Below are positions 54,608 through 63,859 of a stretch of 64,000 bases of DNA, one piece after another; the stretch's first letter is position 1, and each line of letters starts with the position of its first letter. The notes under the pieces were generated by a model that did not search any database, was not told where the DNA came from, and worked only from the letters and a program-made list of their open reading frames with translations. The position numbers and the translations under genes were made by a program. This DNA comes from JASSUD01 sp031963005 (GTDB lineage: Bacteria > Pseudomonadota > Gammaproteobacteria > Burkholderiales > Burkholderiaceae). The stretch covers positions 5,451 through 69,450 of the forward strand of contig JASSUL010000012.1 of the NCBI GenBank assembly GCA_031963005.1, in the 5' to 3' direction.

Positions 54608-56167
54608 TTACATGCATCTTAAAAAAAGCTGATATACAGGATTATGCGTCTCATCCCACCAAGGGTAACCAAGCGCTTCTAAAAATAGAGACAGTGCTGG
54701 GGTGTCCACCTCTGGAACCTGCAGCCCTACCAAGATACGGCCATAATCTGCACCCTGATTACGGTAGTGGAAGAGACTAATATTCCAATGTGGCGCTAAG
54801 GCAGTCAGAAAATGCATTAAAGCACCAGGGCATTCCGGGAATTCGAAGCGATAGAGGCGTTCATGCGTTGCTAATGCAGAACGTCCGCCGACTAAGTGCC
54901 GGATATGTTGTTTGGCTAATTCATCGTGACTCAAATCCAGTACGGGAAATTGATGGCGCTTAAAAAGCGCTGCCATATCAACGATGTCTGCTTGATTTTG
55001 AATTTGCAAACCGACCAAAAGATGGGCTACATGGGCATCTGCGATACGGTAACTGAACTCCGTGACTTGGCGTGCGCCAATTAATGTACACAATTGCTTA
55101 AAGCTGGCTCGGGATTCTTGAATCGTAATCGCAAAGAGTGCTTCCCGCGCTTCTCCTCCTTGCGCACGCTCTGCAATAAAGCGCAAGCGGTCAAAGTTCA
55201 GGTTTGCGCCAGATAACACCGCCACCAGGGTTTGAGCAGGTCCTGGGGTACGCTCTGCGTAAACTTTGGCACCGGCAACCGCCAAAGCCCCTGCTGGCTC
55301 GAGCAAACTGCGTGTATCGGTAAAGACTTCTTTAATCGCTGCACATAATGCATCGGTATCGACACAAATCACTTCGTCGATCGAATCCTGGCAAATACGC
55401 AGCGTTTCTTCGCCAACCTGCTTCACAGCGGTGCCATCTGCAAATAAGCCCACTGTATCGAGAACAATACGCTCTCCCGTTGCCAGAGAACGGGCCATCG
55501 CGCACGAATCCTCTGTCTGCACGCCAATCACCCGAATAGCAGGACGCACGGCTTTAATATAAGCGGCCATACCTGCCGCCAACCCCCCGCCACCAATAGG
55601 TACAAAGATGGCATCGATCGATCCCGGGTATTGCCTTAAAATTTCCATCGCGACAGTCCCTTGACCTGCGATGACATCCGGATCATCAAACGGATGCACA
55701 AAGGTCGCGCCACTGATCGTTTGCAAATCCAGTGCGTGCTGATAGGCATCACTATACGAAGTACCATGCAATACGATATTTACCGCGTCTCCTCCTAGCG
55801 CACGCACCGCATCAATTTTGACCTGGGGCGCCGTAATGGGCATCACAATCGTCGCGCGTAAGGCAAGGCGCGCCGCTGCCAAGGCAACGCCTTGTGCATG
55901 GTTGCCTGCAGAAGCGGCTATGACGCCACGTGCCCGCTCTGCCGCACTGAGCTGCGCTATTTTGTTATAGGCCCCTCGGAGCTTAAAAGAAAATACGGGC
56001 TGCTTATCCTCACGCTTAAAATATACCGTATGCCCCACCTGGGCAGAAAAGGCGGGGGCATATTCAAACTCGGTTTCACGCGCTACATCGTAGACGCGCG
56101 CGGTTTCTATTTTCTGGACATAGTCTGCCAGTGAGAGAGGAGAAGAGGCCGTCATGGGTTCATTCAT
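54608..56167 (-). CDS. ilvA: Threonine dehydratase (biosynthetic)
   Basis: A 519-residue PLP enzyme that turns threonine into 2-oxobutyrate for isoleucine. The PLP lysine is Lys62 in SFKLRGAYN and the phosphate loop is GGGGLAAGMA. Two ACT-like domains at the C-terminus (from about residue 340) give feedback control by isoleucine and valine. The length is normal. An ATG at 56155 is also possible. Confidence 0.96.
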   Translation of the reverse strand: MNEPMTASSPLSLADYVQKIETARVYDVARETEFEYAPAFSAQVGHTVYFKREDKQPVFSFKLRGAYNKIAQLSAAERARGVIAASAGNHAQGVALAAARLALRATIVMPITAPQVKIDAVRALGGDAVNIVLHGTSYSDAYQHALDLQTISGATFVHPFDDPDVIAGQGTVAMEILRQYPGSIDAIFVPIGGGGLAAGMAAYIKAVRPAIRVIGVQTEDSCAMARSLATGERIVLDTVGLFADGTAVKQVGEETLRICQDSIDEVICVDTDALCAAIKEVFTDTRSLLEPAGALAVAGAKVYAERTPGPAQTLVAVLSGANLNFDRLRFIAERAQGGEAREALFAITIQESRASFKQLCTLIGARQVTEFSYRIADAHVAHLLVGLQIQNQADIVDMAALFKRHQFPVLDLSHDELAKQHIRHLVGGRSALATHERLYRFEFPECPGALMHFLTALAPHWNISLFHYRNQGADYGRILVGLQVPEVDTPALSLFLEALGYPWWDETHNPVYQLFLRCM

Positions 56168-56292
56168 GTTGAAAAAAACGCTTTGAGAACCACTAAAATG
56201 GCCAACAAAGAAAAAAGTACTGCATTCGATAAAGACAGAGACTAAGGCGCTTGCTAGCTACTCACCAGATCATCGGCTCAATGTTTGAGCAA

Positions 56293-56519
56293 TAGACTTC
56301 TTTCGAAACCGAGTAGCCCGTATGGTAGGTTGGTGGTGACGAATTGAATCAAATACGGAACCCCAACATGCGTACCCCTGACTTTTAATGGTTGCTTTTA
56401 GATAATCATAAGCTGATCATCAAGGACGTCATGGCGTGCATATTGGGGTTCCTTCGTCACCACCAACCTACCGCTGGCTGGGAGGAATGACGCCGATACA
56501 AGGTTTCGAAAGAAGTCTA
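56293..56519. repeat. Palindromic element with TAGACTTCTTTCGAAACC ends
   Basis: Perfect 18-base inverted ends: TAGACTTCTTTCGAAACC at 56293-56310 and its complement at 56502-56519. Inside are two outward copies of the GTAGGTTGGTGGTGACGAA / AACCCCAACA core. The ends differ from those of the other copies. It fills most of the ilvA-dcd gap and ends six bases before the dcd stop. Confidence 0.9.
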
Positions 56520-56524
56520 ATAAA

Positions 56525-57091
56525 TCATGCTCTTGGCAACGTCACACCAGACTGCCCCTGATATTTCCCGCATCGATCACGATAGGACACCTCGCAGACT
56601 TCGTCGCTTTCCAAAAAGAGCACTTGCGCGACGCCTTCATTGGCATAAATTTTGGCAGGCAATGGGGTGGTATTGGAAAATTCTAAGGTCACATATCCTT
56701 CCCACTCTGGTTCAAAGGGTGTGACATTGACGATAATGCCGCAGCGGGCATAGGTCGATTTTCCAAGGCATACCGTAAGCACATTACGTGGTATACGAAA
56801 GTATTCAATGGTGCGCGCTAGAGCAAAAGAATTGGGAGGAATAATGCACACATCCCCTTTAAAATCTACAAACGATTTTTCATCGAATTGCTTAGGGTCA
56901 ATGAGGGTAGAGTTGATATTCGTAAAAATCTTGAATTCATCTGCACAACGAATATCGTAACCATAACTTGATGTGCCATAACTCACGATTTTTTGCCCAT
57001 TGACGCTAGACACTTGCTCGGGGGAAAACGGCTCAATCATACGATGGGATTGCGCCATTTCGCGAATCCAGCGATCAGATTTAATACTCAT
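56525..57091 (-). CDS. dcd: dCTP deaminase
   Basis: A 188-residue trimeric enzyme that makes dUTP from dCTP. It starts MSIKSDRWIREMAQSHRMIEPF; the longer reading from 57184 adds an unlikely hydrophobic leader. Motifs include SYGYDIRCADEFKIF, the catalytic Glu in VTLEFSNTTPLPAKIYA, and GQSGVTLPR at the end. The length matches the family exactly. Confidence 0.96.
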   Translation of the reverse strand: MSIKSDRWIREMAQSHRMIEPFSPEQVSSVNGQKIVSYGTSSYGYDIRCADEFKIFTNINSTLIDPKQFDEKSFVDFKGDVCIIPPNSFALARTIEYFRIPRNVLTVCLGKSTYARCGIIVNVTPFEPEWEGYVTLEFSNTTPLPAKIYANEGVAQVLFLESDEVCEVSYRDRCGKYQGQSGVTLPRA

Positions 57092-57164
57092 GAGAAAAAA
57101 ATCATCCTGTACGGTAAATATAAAAATAAGAGCCTCTTTAAAAGGGCTCTCAATATAAATCGCT

Positions 57165-57752
57165 TTATGGGCGAATGACGCCACATGCTAAGCGTGAAGA
57201 GGATGCGTAAGGCTGCGAGGCGTTTCTACTCTCTTTCACATCATGACGCACCACTATGGAACGGCCTACCACAGAGCGTAAGCCTCCCAGGGTTAATTCG
57301 GGAACCAACATGAAGCCGGTTGCCATCCCATGGATATCCGCATGCAATTTAGGGAGCACGCCTTCAGGCTGGTATTTTTCAGCACTTAGGTCTGCGCGCA
57401 CGGCTTCATCTTTGGCCCTAAGGGTAAAAATAGAGCCTGCACTGCTGCCGTCTGCCGCGTTGCAATCACCCTGGGCATGGATTTCAAATGCATATGTCTG
57501 CGCGGGATGCAAACCGGAAAAGTTATAGCTGATCTGCATACCCCGCGCGCGTTCAATCAATAAAACGGATCCCCTAACGGTACTGCCTAAGGTAGGCAAT
57601 ACCAACGCACGCGCTTGCCTTTCGTTCTTCACTGCGTTGTATGTACCAGGCCATCCACATCCACTATGCAGCGCTGCTCCCATAAAAAGCACGCACCACG
57701 CAGCAATACGCATAGTCAAAAAGTAGGGACGATGAAAAACACGATATGTCAT
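57165..57752 (-). CDS. SodC-like lipoprotein lacking most metal ligands
   Basis: A protein of about 195 residues (ATG 57752; other starts at 57779 and 57713) with a hydrophobic signal and a Cys at HSGC that may carry lipid. The rest follows Cu/Zn superoxide dismutase: GDCNAADGSSAG, LPKLHADIHG, LTLGGLRSVVGRSIVV and RLACGVI, so the disulfide Cys pair and the active-site Arg are kept. Metal ligands are mostly lost: HVH became EIH, GGHF became GSIF, VVVHA became VVRHD and DLP became VLP. So it is probably not an active dismutase. Periplasmic or membrane-attached. Confidence 0.8.
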   Translation of the reverse strand: MTYRVFHRPYFLTMRIAAWCVLFMGAALHSGCGWPGTYNAVKNERQARALVLPTLGSTVRGSVLLIERARGMQISYNFSGLHPAQTYAFEIHAQGDCNAADGSSAGSIFTLRAKDEAVRADLSAEKYQPEGVLPKLHADIHGMATGFMLVPELTLGGLRSVVGRSIVVRHDVKESRNASQPYASSSRLACGVIRP

Positions 57753-58266
57753 AGCAATCTCTATACAGCAAGCCATCAACGCGGGAATCCGAGCTGGAAT
57801 CTATTGTAGTACCTCAAAAAATAATGCGCACCAAGGTGCCGCATCCCCACCATTCACTGAAAAACAGATAAGCAGAAAAAATCGGTCAAAGAAAGCCTCC
57901 CGCTCCAACAAAACACGCATTGTAGACGGCATCAGCCGCCTATGCCCTATATCTCTATGGGCTGATATGAGCTGGTAATCACCGAACTTTCGCAGAGGCA
58001 TATGCGAGGGATGGACGCAGATTCAAAGGGGCGAATTTTTTACATTTTTACCTGCGTTGTGAACCAGCGCTAAGTGTGTCCTTAGAACCCGCTCATCACT
58101 TTATAAAAGCACTCCTGTTTAAGGAAAATCCGTACACAAGAGTTCCAATATGACCTCTTACTGCATAAAGGGCTAAAACCCTGCGACCCTAAAAAGGGGC
58201 TTTTTGAAGAGGGTAGCAAGTTCTATTGGGCATTGTTTCTAACTCTGCTACCCATTCTGCCCATCC
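57753..58266. other. Gene-free stretch before the patatin gene
   Basis: About 510 bases. A minus-strand frame at 57801-58001 (66 codons) is not supported. Small hairpins occur near 58168-58207 (AGGGCTAAAACCCT and AAAAAGGGGCTTTTT). No repeat-family copy and no RNA gene recognised. Confidence 0.45.
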
Positions 58267-59874
58267 ATGCTCTCTGTTATTAGCCCCGCTTCGTATCTAT
58301 CCCAACTCACCTCTCTGTCAGTCCCCTCTATTTTTCGCAATGCGCCCACCGCAGACCGCCAACCCCCCTCATCAACCACGGTAGATCCCTCTTCCCCAAG
58401 CCCTAGCAAACTTAACGCAGCCCCGCAGGTGTATGCAACACAGAAGGAAGAAATTGCGTTAATGCTGCCTGCACCAGCAATCAAGAATATGGTTTTACCC
58501 GGCGGCGGTGCGGCTGGAGTAGCTATGGCCTATGCGATAGCTACATGGGGAAGCGACAAACTAGCCCAGCTTGAATATGTATCGGGGTGCTCCTGTGGTG
58601 CGCTCATAGCCTCTGTTGTAGCGACAGGATATCCCATCGACACACTCTGCAGCAATTTGGATAAAACGCCCCTTATCGAATTTTTAGGCTCCATACCGCA
58701 CTTTGGCACCCTCTACCCCGAGGTGACCACCTTGCCGGATCCCAGTAGTGTGAATTTTTCCAATCTACTGGTCCACTTCGGACGGATGGCGTTTATGAGC
58801 CTCTTTCTTGGAAATTGGCAAAAAACGGGCCAGAATATTTTGCAACGCATTGATGAATGGAGCGCTCAAGGCATCTCTATGCATCTGCAAAATAGCGCCA
58901 CCTGGGGAAAATATAGTGCCGCACATCAGGCAGGACAGATCACGGATGCAGAAATGGAACGACTCTCCCTGCTCCAAAAAGGGATCTGGTTTAGCACACC
59001 TAGCGAAGGCTATACCTCCAGAATGCCGTACATGGTCACCTTTAGGGACCTAACACTACTCCATAAAATCGAGCCCACTCTTTTTAAAGAACTCTCGATT
59101 ATCGGTTCCAAATTAGCAGATCAAACGGAAGAGACTGCAGCCTCTGGTGTGAAGGCCAGTGAGTTTATCTTTAATGCACAAAACACCCCCAATACCCCAA
59201 TTGCCATAGCGGCCAGAGCTTCAATCTGTATCCCTTTTTATTTGCAGACCTTTTGGTATCAGGGCGCATCATTTGTAGATGGCGGAGTCACTAATCGGGT
59301 TCCTTCCGAGATATTCTGGCCTGTGAATAATGCGCAGGACCAGCAGGCAAACGCGAACGCTCACGCTCAGACATTAGTGCTAGATTTCCGCACTAATGGA
59401 TTTTGGGACACTTTAAGTCCGATTCTCTATAGCAAAAGACCTGCCAACCCCGATAAAACACTGCTTAGCAAAGCGATTGAATGGTTTATAGGGGATCCAG
59501 GCTATGGAGCTGCAGTTGGAGAAGACAATCAGAATATCTATGAAGCAGGACCCAACACGCTTGCCATAGACAATGACCGCATGGGCGTCTTCGATATGAA
59601 TGCGTCTCCAGATAAAGTAGCCGCTACTAAAAAAGCAGCCATTGCCAGTGCGCAACAGCAACTAGCCCTTCGAAAAAATCAAGCTTATTATTTATCTTTC
59701 GATAATGTTTCAACAGCCTGGGATGCATTGAATGAGCAACAAAAGGAAGAGGTCAAAGCAGCAGGCGATCCAAGACTAGATCCGACATTTGATCAACAAC
59801 CAAAGATCACGCAATATGCACAAACGGCTTTTTACGCATTAGCGATGTCACACCCTATAGCATCGAACGCTTAA
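58267..59874 (+). CDS. Patatin-like phospholipase
   Basis: A 535-residue protein. Residues 1-65 are Ser/Pro/Thr-rich and disordered, with no Sec signal. The patatin domain follows: glycine loop LPGGGAAGVAM (about 77-87), nucleophile Ser109 in GCSCG, and the catalytic Asp338 in FVDGGVTNRVPSE. These form the Ser-Asp dyad of phospholipase A2-like patatins such as ExoU and VipD. It is longer than housekeeping patatins. Membrane lipid attack in a host is a fair guess; there is no transport system in sight. Confidence 0.88.
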   Translation: MLSVISPASYLSQLTSLSVPSIFRNAPTADRQPPSSTTVDPSSPSPSKLNAAPQVYATQKEEIALMLPAPAIKNMVLPGGGAAGVAMAYAIATWGSDKLAQLEYVSGCSCGALIASVVATGYPIDTLCSNLDKTPLIEFLGSIPHFGTLYPEVTTLPDPSSVNFSNLLVHFGRMAFMSLFLGNWQKTGQNILQRIDEWSAQGISMHLQNSATWGKYSAAHQAGQITDAEMERLSLLQKGIWFSTPSEGYTSRMPYMVTFRDLTLLHKIEPTLFKELSIIGSKLADQTEETAASGVKASEFIFNAQNTPNTPIAIAARASICIPFYLQTFWYQGASFVDGGVTNRVPSEIFWPVNNAQDQQANANAHAQTLVLDFRTNGFWDTLSPILYSKRPANPDKTLLSKAIEWFIGDPGYGAAVGEDNQNIYEAGPNTLAIDNDRMGVFDMNASPDKVAATKKAAIASAQQQLALRKNQAYYLSFDNVSTAWDALNEQQKEEVKAAGDPRLDPTFDQQPKITQYAQTAFYALAMSHPIASNA

Positions 59875-59879
59875 ACCTT

Positions 59880-60060
59880 TAAGAACCTGTTCATAATCTC
59901 AAAAAATCACCTTTGAGGCGGTAATGTTGGGGTTCCGTATTTAATTCAATTCGTCACCCCAACCTACAAAAAATGCCCAAAAATGGTAGGTTGGGGTGCG
60001 TTTTTGGGTGATTTTGGAACCCCAACACAACCCACTTTTGAAGATTATGAACAGCTCTAA
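59880..60060. repeat. Palindromic element, CCTGTTCA-type ends
   Basis: About 181 bases with ends AGAACCTGTTCATAATCTC and, from the right, TTAGAGCTGTTCATAATCTTC. Two inverted cores (GTTGGGGTTCCG... and GGAACCCCAACA) lie inside, with an insertion TATTTAATTCAATTCG also seen in mirrored form in the copy at 56293. The right end includes the stop codon of mrp. Confidence 0.85.
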
Positions 60061-61157
60061 GAGGATTTTGTGGCAGGCTGTGTCACAACCTTAGGAAAGC
60101 TAGCTCGCATATCGCGCGGTTTTTGCGCGAGCTCGCGGGCTAGTTTACGGGCAATCGCATGATATTTTTGTGCACAGGCGCCCTGCGGCTCGGCAATTAC
60201 CGTAGGGCAGCCTTTATCACTATGCGCGCGGATATGGCCATCCAAAGGTAGCTGTCCTAATAATGGCACACCATATTGCTGTGCCATTTTCTCCCCTCCC
60301 CCTGCTCCGAAAATAGATTCGGCATGCCCGCATTGCGTGCACACATGCATACTCATATTCTCTACCAAGCCTAATACGGTCACTCCGACTTTCTCAAACA
60401 TCCTCAACCCTTTTTTGGCATCGAGTAAGGCAATATCTTGTGGCGTTGTGACAATCACCCCACCCGCTACCGGCACGCGCTGTGCAAGAGTGAGCTGCAC
60501 ATCTCCCGTGCCTGGCGGTAAATCGATGATTAAATAGTCTAATGCATGCCATACACTTTGCTGCAAAAGTTGCATCAGCGCGGAAGTCACCATCGGACCA
60601 CGCCAAATAACCGGGCTATCGGAATCGATCAAAAAGCCAATGGAATTCACCTGAATGCCATACTTCTCCAGCGGCACCATTTTTTGATCGGCTTGCAAAG
60701 CGGGCCGCCCAGTCAAACCCAGCATCGTGGGTTGCGAAGGGCCGTAGATATCGGCATCTAATAGCCCCACCTTAGCCCCTTCTGCCGCTAAAGCTAACGC
60801 TATATTGACCGCAACAGTACTCTTGCCCACTCCGCCTTTGCCGGAAGCCACTGCAATAATATTTTTAATGCCAGGCAGACGCGCCACACTATTTTGCGTT
60901 GCATGGGCAACAATTTTTTGTTCAAAGACGCACTCGGCATGCTCTACCCCAGGCTGTTCCTGTAAAGCACGCACAATCTGAGCCTCCCATTGCGGCCACT
61001 GACTTTGCGCCGCATAACCTAGCACTCCCACTACTTGGACTTTCGTTCCGTCAATTTGTAGAGCTTTGATATTGTTAGAACACAAGATCGGCAACCCCGT
61101 ATCTTCATCCTTTACCGAGACGACGATATCGCGTAGGGCATTGGGTTCTAGACTCAT
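60057..61157 (-). CDS. apbC: Iron-sulfur carrier ATPase Mrp/ApbC
   Basis: A protein of about 366 residues that binds and passes on Fe-S clusters. The N-terminal MIP18 (DUF59) domain is followed by the deviant Walker A loop SGKGGVGKST (about 105-114) and the cluster-binding CTQCG (CxxC). AAAGGATTGCG precedes the ATG at 61157; 61193 is a weaker start. The stop TAG lies in the end of a palindromic element, so the last residues may be repeat-derived. Confidence 0.94.
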   Translation of the reverse strand: MSLEPNALRDIVVSVKDEDTGLPILCSNNIKALQIDGTKVQVVGVLGYAAQSQWPQWEAQIVRALQEQPGVEHAECVFEQKIVAHATQNSVARLPGIKNIIAVASGKGGVGKSTVAVNIALALAAEGAKVGLLDADIYGPSQPTMLGLTGRPALQADQKMVPLEKYGIQVNSIGFLIDSDSPVIWRGPMVTSALMQLLQQSVWHALDYLIIDLPPGTGDVQLTLAQRVPVAGGVIVTTPQDIALLDAKKGLRMFEKVGVTVLGLVENMSMHVCTQCGHAESIFGAGGGEKMAQQYGVPLLGQLPLDGHIRAHSDKGCPTVIAEPQGACAQKYHAIARKLARELAQKPRDMRASFPKVVTQPATKSS

Positions 61158-61310
61158 TCGCAATCCTTTGGTAATCAAGCAGAAAATATCCACCGCGCAC
61201 GGTTAAAAAAACAGGGAAAATGCAAGGTCTGCACATCCAATGTTATGCTGATAACCCCTATTGTATTGAATGTATGCACATTTACACACAGAAGCATGCG
61301 TAGAATACGA

Positions 61311-61376
61311 TCTGAGATACGCAATCTGAGATACGCAATCTGAGATACGCGACCTGAGATACGATCTTAGATACAC
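61311..61376. repeat. Tandem repeat, 14-bp unit
   Basis: TCTGAGATACGCAA repeats at 61311, 61325, 61339 and, degenerate, 61353 and 61366. It lies in the gap between apbC and the reductase gene, about 60 bases before the latter. Confidence 0.85.
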
Positions 61377-61436
61377 TCCGTTTGATTATTTTTTTCGACT
61401 TCTTCTTTCCATCAGTCTTTCGCGCTGTCTTCTTCC

Positions 61437-62477
61437 ATGCCTTTTACCATCACACTGCCCAGCGGGACCGTCCTTGAAGCCCATGAACACGAAACCGTAC
61501 TAGAAGCGGCACACCGTCAAGGGGTATTACTACCGTATAGCTGTAAAAATGGCGCTTGCGGATCCTGCAAAGGACGCGTGTTACAAGGGCAAGTCGCTCA
61601 AGGCGCGCATGCCGCTTCCGCTTTATCACGCGATGAAAAAGCCCAAGGTTTTGCCCTATTTTGTTGCGCGAAAGCCCAATCGGACCTCACTGTGGATATT
61701 GAAGAACTCGACCCGCATGTACCCCGCATCCAACGCTTTCCCTGCCGCGTTATCGCTATAGACCCTACCAGCACAGAAGATGTACGCGTCGTCAAAATAC
61801 AGCGACCGACCCAAGATCCATCAAAGGATCGCCTAGTCTACCGGGCAGGCCAATACATCGAATTTTTACTCAAAGATGGCAAACGCCGCGGATATTCCAT
61901 CGCCACCCCTCCGCATCACACCGGACCTTTAGAATTTCATATCCGACATATGCCAGGCGGCACCTTTACCGATCACGTTTTCAGCACGATGCAAACGCGC
62001 GATCTCCTGCGCTGCGAAGGCCCATTAGGCACTTTTTATTTGCGAGAAGACAATGATCATCCTCTCCTCTTTTTAGCCTCAGGCACCGGCTTTGCCCCTA
62101 TTAAAGCCATTGTCGAACACGCAATTTTCAAAAAAGATCCCCGACCTATGACCCTATACTGGGGAGGACGCAGAAAAGAAGATCTGTATTTATTAGAGCT
62201 TGCATCGACCTGGGCTGAACAACTTCCCAATTTTCATTTTATTCCCGTACTCTCCGAACCAGAGCCTGGGACTTGGTCAGGACGTACCGGTTTTGTGCAT
62301 CGCGCGCTAGCGGAAGATTATCCCGATCTCTCGGCTTACCATGTTTATGCCTGCGGCGCACCCGTCATGGTCGAAGCCGCCTTGCGCGACTTCGTCGCCC
62401 ACCACCAACTCCCACGTACAGCATTTTTTGCCGATGCGTTTGTGAGTGCGGCGGAGTTGGCGCATCCGGAGAAGTAA
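61437..62477 (+). CDS. Ferredoxin-NAD(P)H reductase, AscD type
   Basis: A 346-residue protein. The N-terminal plant-type [2Fe-2S] domain has Cys at 36, 41, 44 and about 76 (YSCKNGACGSCKG, then LFCC). The FAD part has RRGYSIATPP and the NAD part ASGTGFAPIKAI. Burkholderia relatives are called CDP-6-deoxy-delta-3,4-glucoseen reductase, but the true electron acceptor is uncertain. Cytoplasmic. Confidence 0.9.
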   Translation: MPFTITLPSGTVLEAHEHETVLEAAHRQGVLLPYSCKNGACGSCKGRVLQGQVAQGAHAASALSRDEKAQGFALFCCAKAQSDLTVDIEELDPHVPRIQRFPCRVIAIDPTSTEDVRVVKIQRPTQDPSKDRLVYRAGQYIEFLLKDGKRRGYSIATPPHHTGPLEFHIRHMPGGTFTDHVFSTMQTRDLLRCEGPLGTFYLREDNDHPLLFLASGTGFAPIKAIVEHAIFKKDPRPMTLYWGGRRKEDLYLLELASTWAEQLPNFHFIPVLSEPEPGTWSGRTGFVHRALAEDYPDLSAYHVYACGAPVMVEAALRDFVAHHQLPRTAFFADAFVSAAELAHPEK

Positions 62478-62520
62478 TGAGGCCGGGCATTTTGAGAGAG
62501 GAAATTTTCGCTGACCATCT

Positions 62521-62550
62521 AGATTATTAGGGCAAAAACCCTAATAATCT
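62521..62550 (+). terminator. Strong hairpin after the reductase gene
   Basis: AGATTATTAGGG and CCCTAATAATCT pair perfectly around CAAAAA. It starts 43 bases after the stop. There is no long T tail, so termination is likely but not certain. Confidence 0.5.
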
Positions 62551-62638
62551 TACTAAAAGTAGCAGAGCATTCTAATTGCAGAATACGATCTCTACATATT
62601 GACGCGAAAAATTTTCACTTTACAAAAAGGTTTTGTTC

Positions 62639-63358
62639 ATGGAATTCACCCCTACTGGGTCATATCGCCCTGCCCCCCCAAAAAAAACTACTGTCCTCGA
62701 AAATGATTCGGCTTGTCATTCCAAAAAATCACCTAAAGTTAAAGCTATAGACGATTTATACAATTCTTATTTCTTAAAAAAAGCTGGAAGCGAACATCCA
62801 AAATTTATCGAAAAGACAAGCATACAAAATATAATATTAAATACATTTCTAATACTCTCTATACTATCAGAGAAATTCGAAGGCAAAGAAAGTGCGGAAA
62901 AACCGCACGAAAACGCAAAAGATATATCGACACTATATCTTCGCTTAAATTTAATTTCTGATACTAAAGATTTTTATAATATTTCTAAAAAATGCAACAG
63001 ATTATCAGAAGAAAAAGCAAAAGTTGACTATGCAGTATTTCATAACCAACTAACAGATTTTACCAATTATCTAAAATTAACAGACAAAGAAGATTTTATT
63101 AAATATATTGAAGAAACAGATAAAGTTTATAAAAATTTTCTGCATAAAATTTCTTGCAATGCAAACGCGGCCATTGAACCACTCTTCATATGTATAAAAC
63201 ACCTATTTTATACACTTATCAGCCTTATAAAAAGAGAATACAACAAAATGGATATACTAACCTCCAGAACAGAATTAACTAGAGAATTGGCTAACTGTTT
63301 TATATATGAGATAGAAAATAATAAAGCAAAAAAAGAGCCTCTTTCATCGAATATATAG
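62639..63358 (+). CDS. AT-rich effector-like protein, probably frameshifted at the end
   Basis: A 239-residue frame from ATG 62639 (AAAAGG eight bases upstream). The N-terminus is Pro/Thr/Ser-rich (EFTPTGSYRPAPPKKT); the rest is Lys-rich and helical with two hydrophobic stretches (NIILNTFLILSIL and PLFICIKHLFYTLISLI). An A7 run at 63328-63334 lies 24 bases before the stop. Shifting back by one base there opens a frame to 63543 (RASFIEYIDSLYTASIILLNIYG and onward, about 70 residues). So the true gene may end at 63543. No family recognised. Confidence 0.6.
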   Translation: MEFTPTGSYRPAPPKKTTVLENDSACHSKKSPKVKAIDDLYNSYFLKKAGSEHPKFIEKTSIQNIILNTFLILSILSEKFEGKESAEKPHENAKDISTLYLRLNLISDTKDFYNISKKCNRLSEEKAKVDYAVFHNQLTDFTNYLKLTDKEDFIKYIEETDKVYKNFLHKISCNANAAIEPLFICIKHLFYTLISLIKREYNKMDILTSRTELTRELANCFIYEIENNKAKKEPLSSNI

Positions 63359-63543
63359 ATTCGCTTTATACAGCCTCAATAATCTTACTCAATATATACG
63401 GTATATCGAGTAAGATAAAATATAATGATAAATCAGAAGAATTCATAGGCAAAGAAAAAATACAACCATTGAAACAAATAGTTGTGTTTTTTCAAAAAAA
63501 TCAGAAATTAACAAATCCAAAAAATAAACCTCCATTTAAATAA

Positions 63544-63859
63544 TCAAATTATTACAGTACTAAATATTTAATCATATTGTTTCGATTTCTCTCGCCGCAC
63601 CATGCCATTTTATTTATTATTGTATCTAATTTATAAAGAATTTCATTTTTCGAAAATTTTTCTTTTAAAAATTTTTTATTTCCGAATTAGAATATATTCA
63701 ATTATTTATTAGTTACATATCTTCATTCTTCTTAGATTATCCTTATATATCCGAAATAGAGAAATGCTAATTAGAAATAAAAAAATTGAAAGATGAAATT
63801 TTTGCTCAAGTAGAACCCCTACTTATATAAAAGATAAGTCTTTTTCAAAGCTCCTTCCC
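63544..63859. other. AT-rich gene-free stretch
   Basis: About 316 bases, very rich in A and T. No frame of useful length, no repeat-family copy and no RNA gene recognised. It separates two convergent genes. Confidence 0.5.

Noticed and set aside
57801..58001. A 66-codon minus-strand gene before the patatin gene
   Set aside because: No ribosome site or known motif; it is more likely chance.
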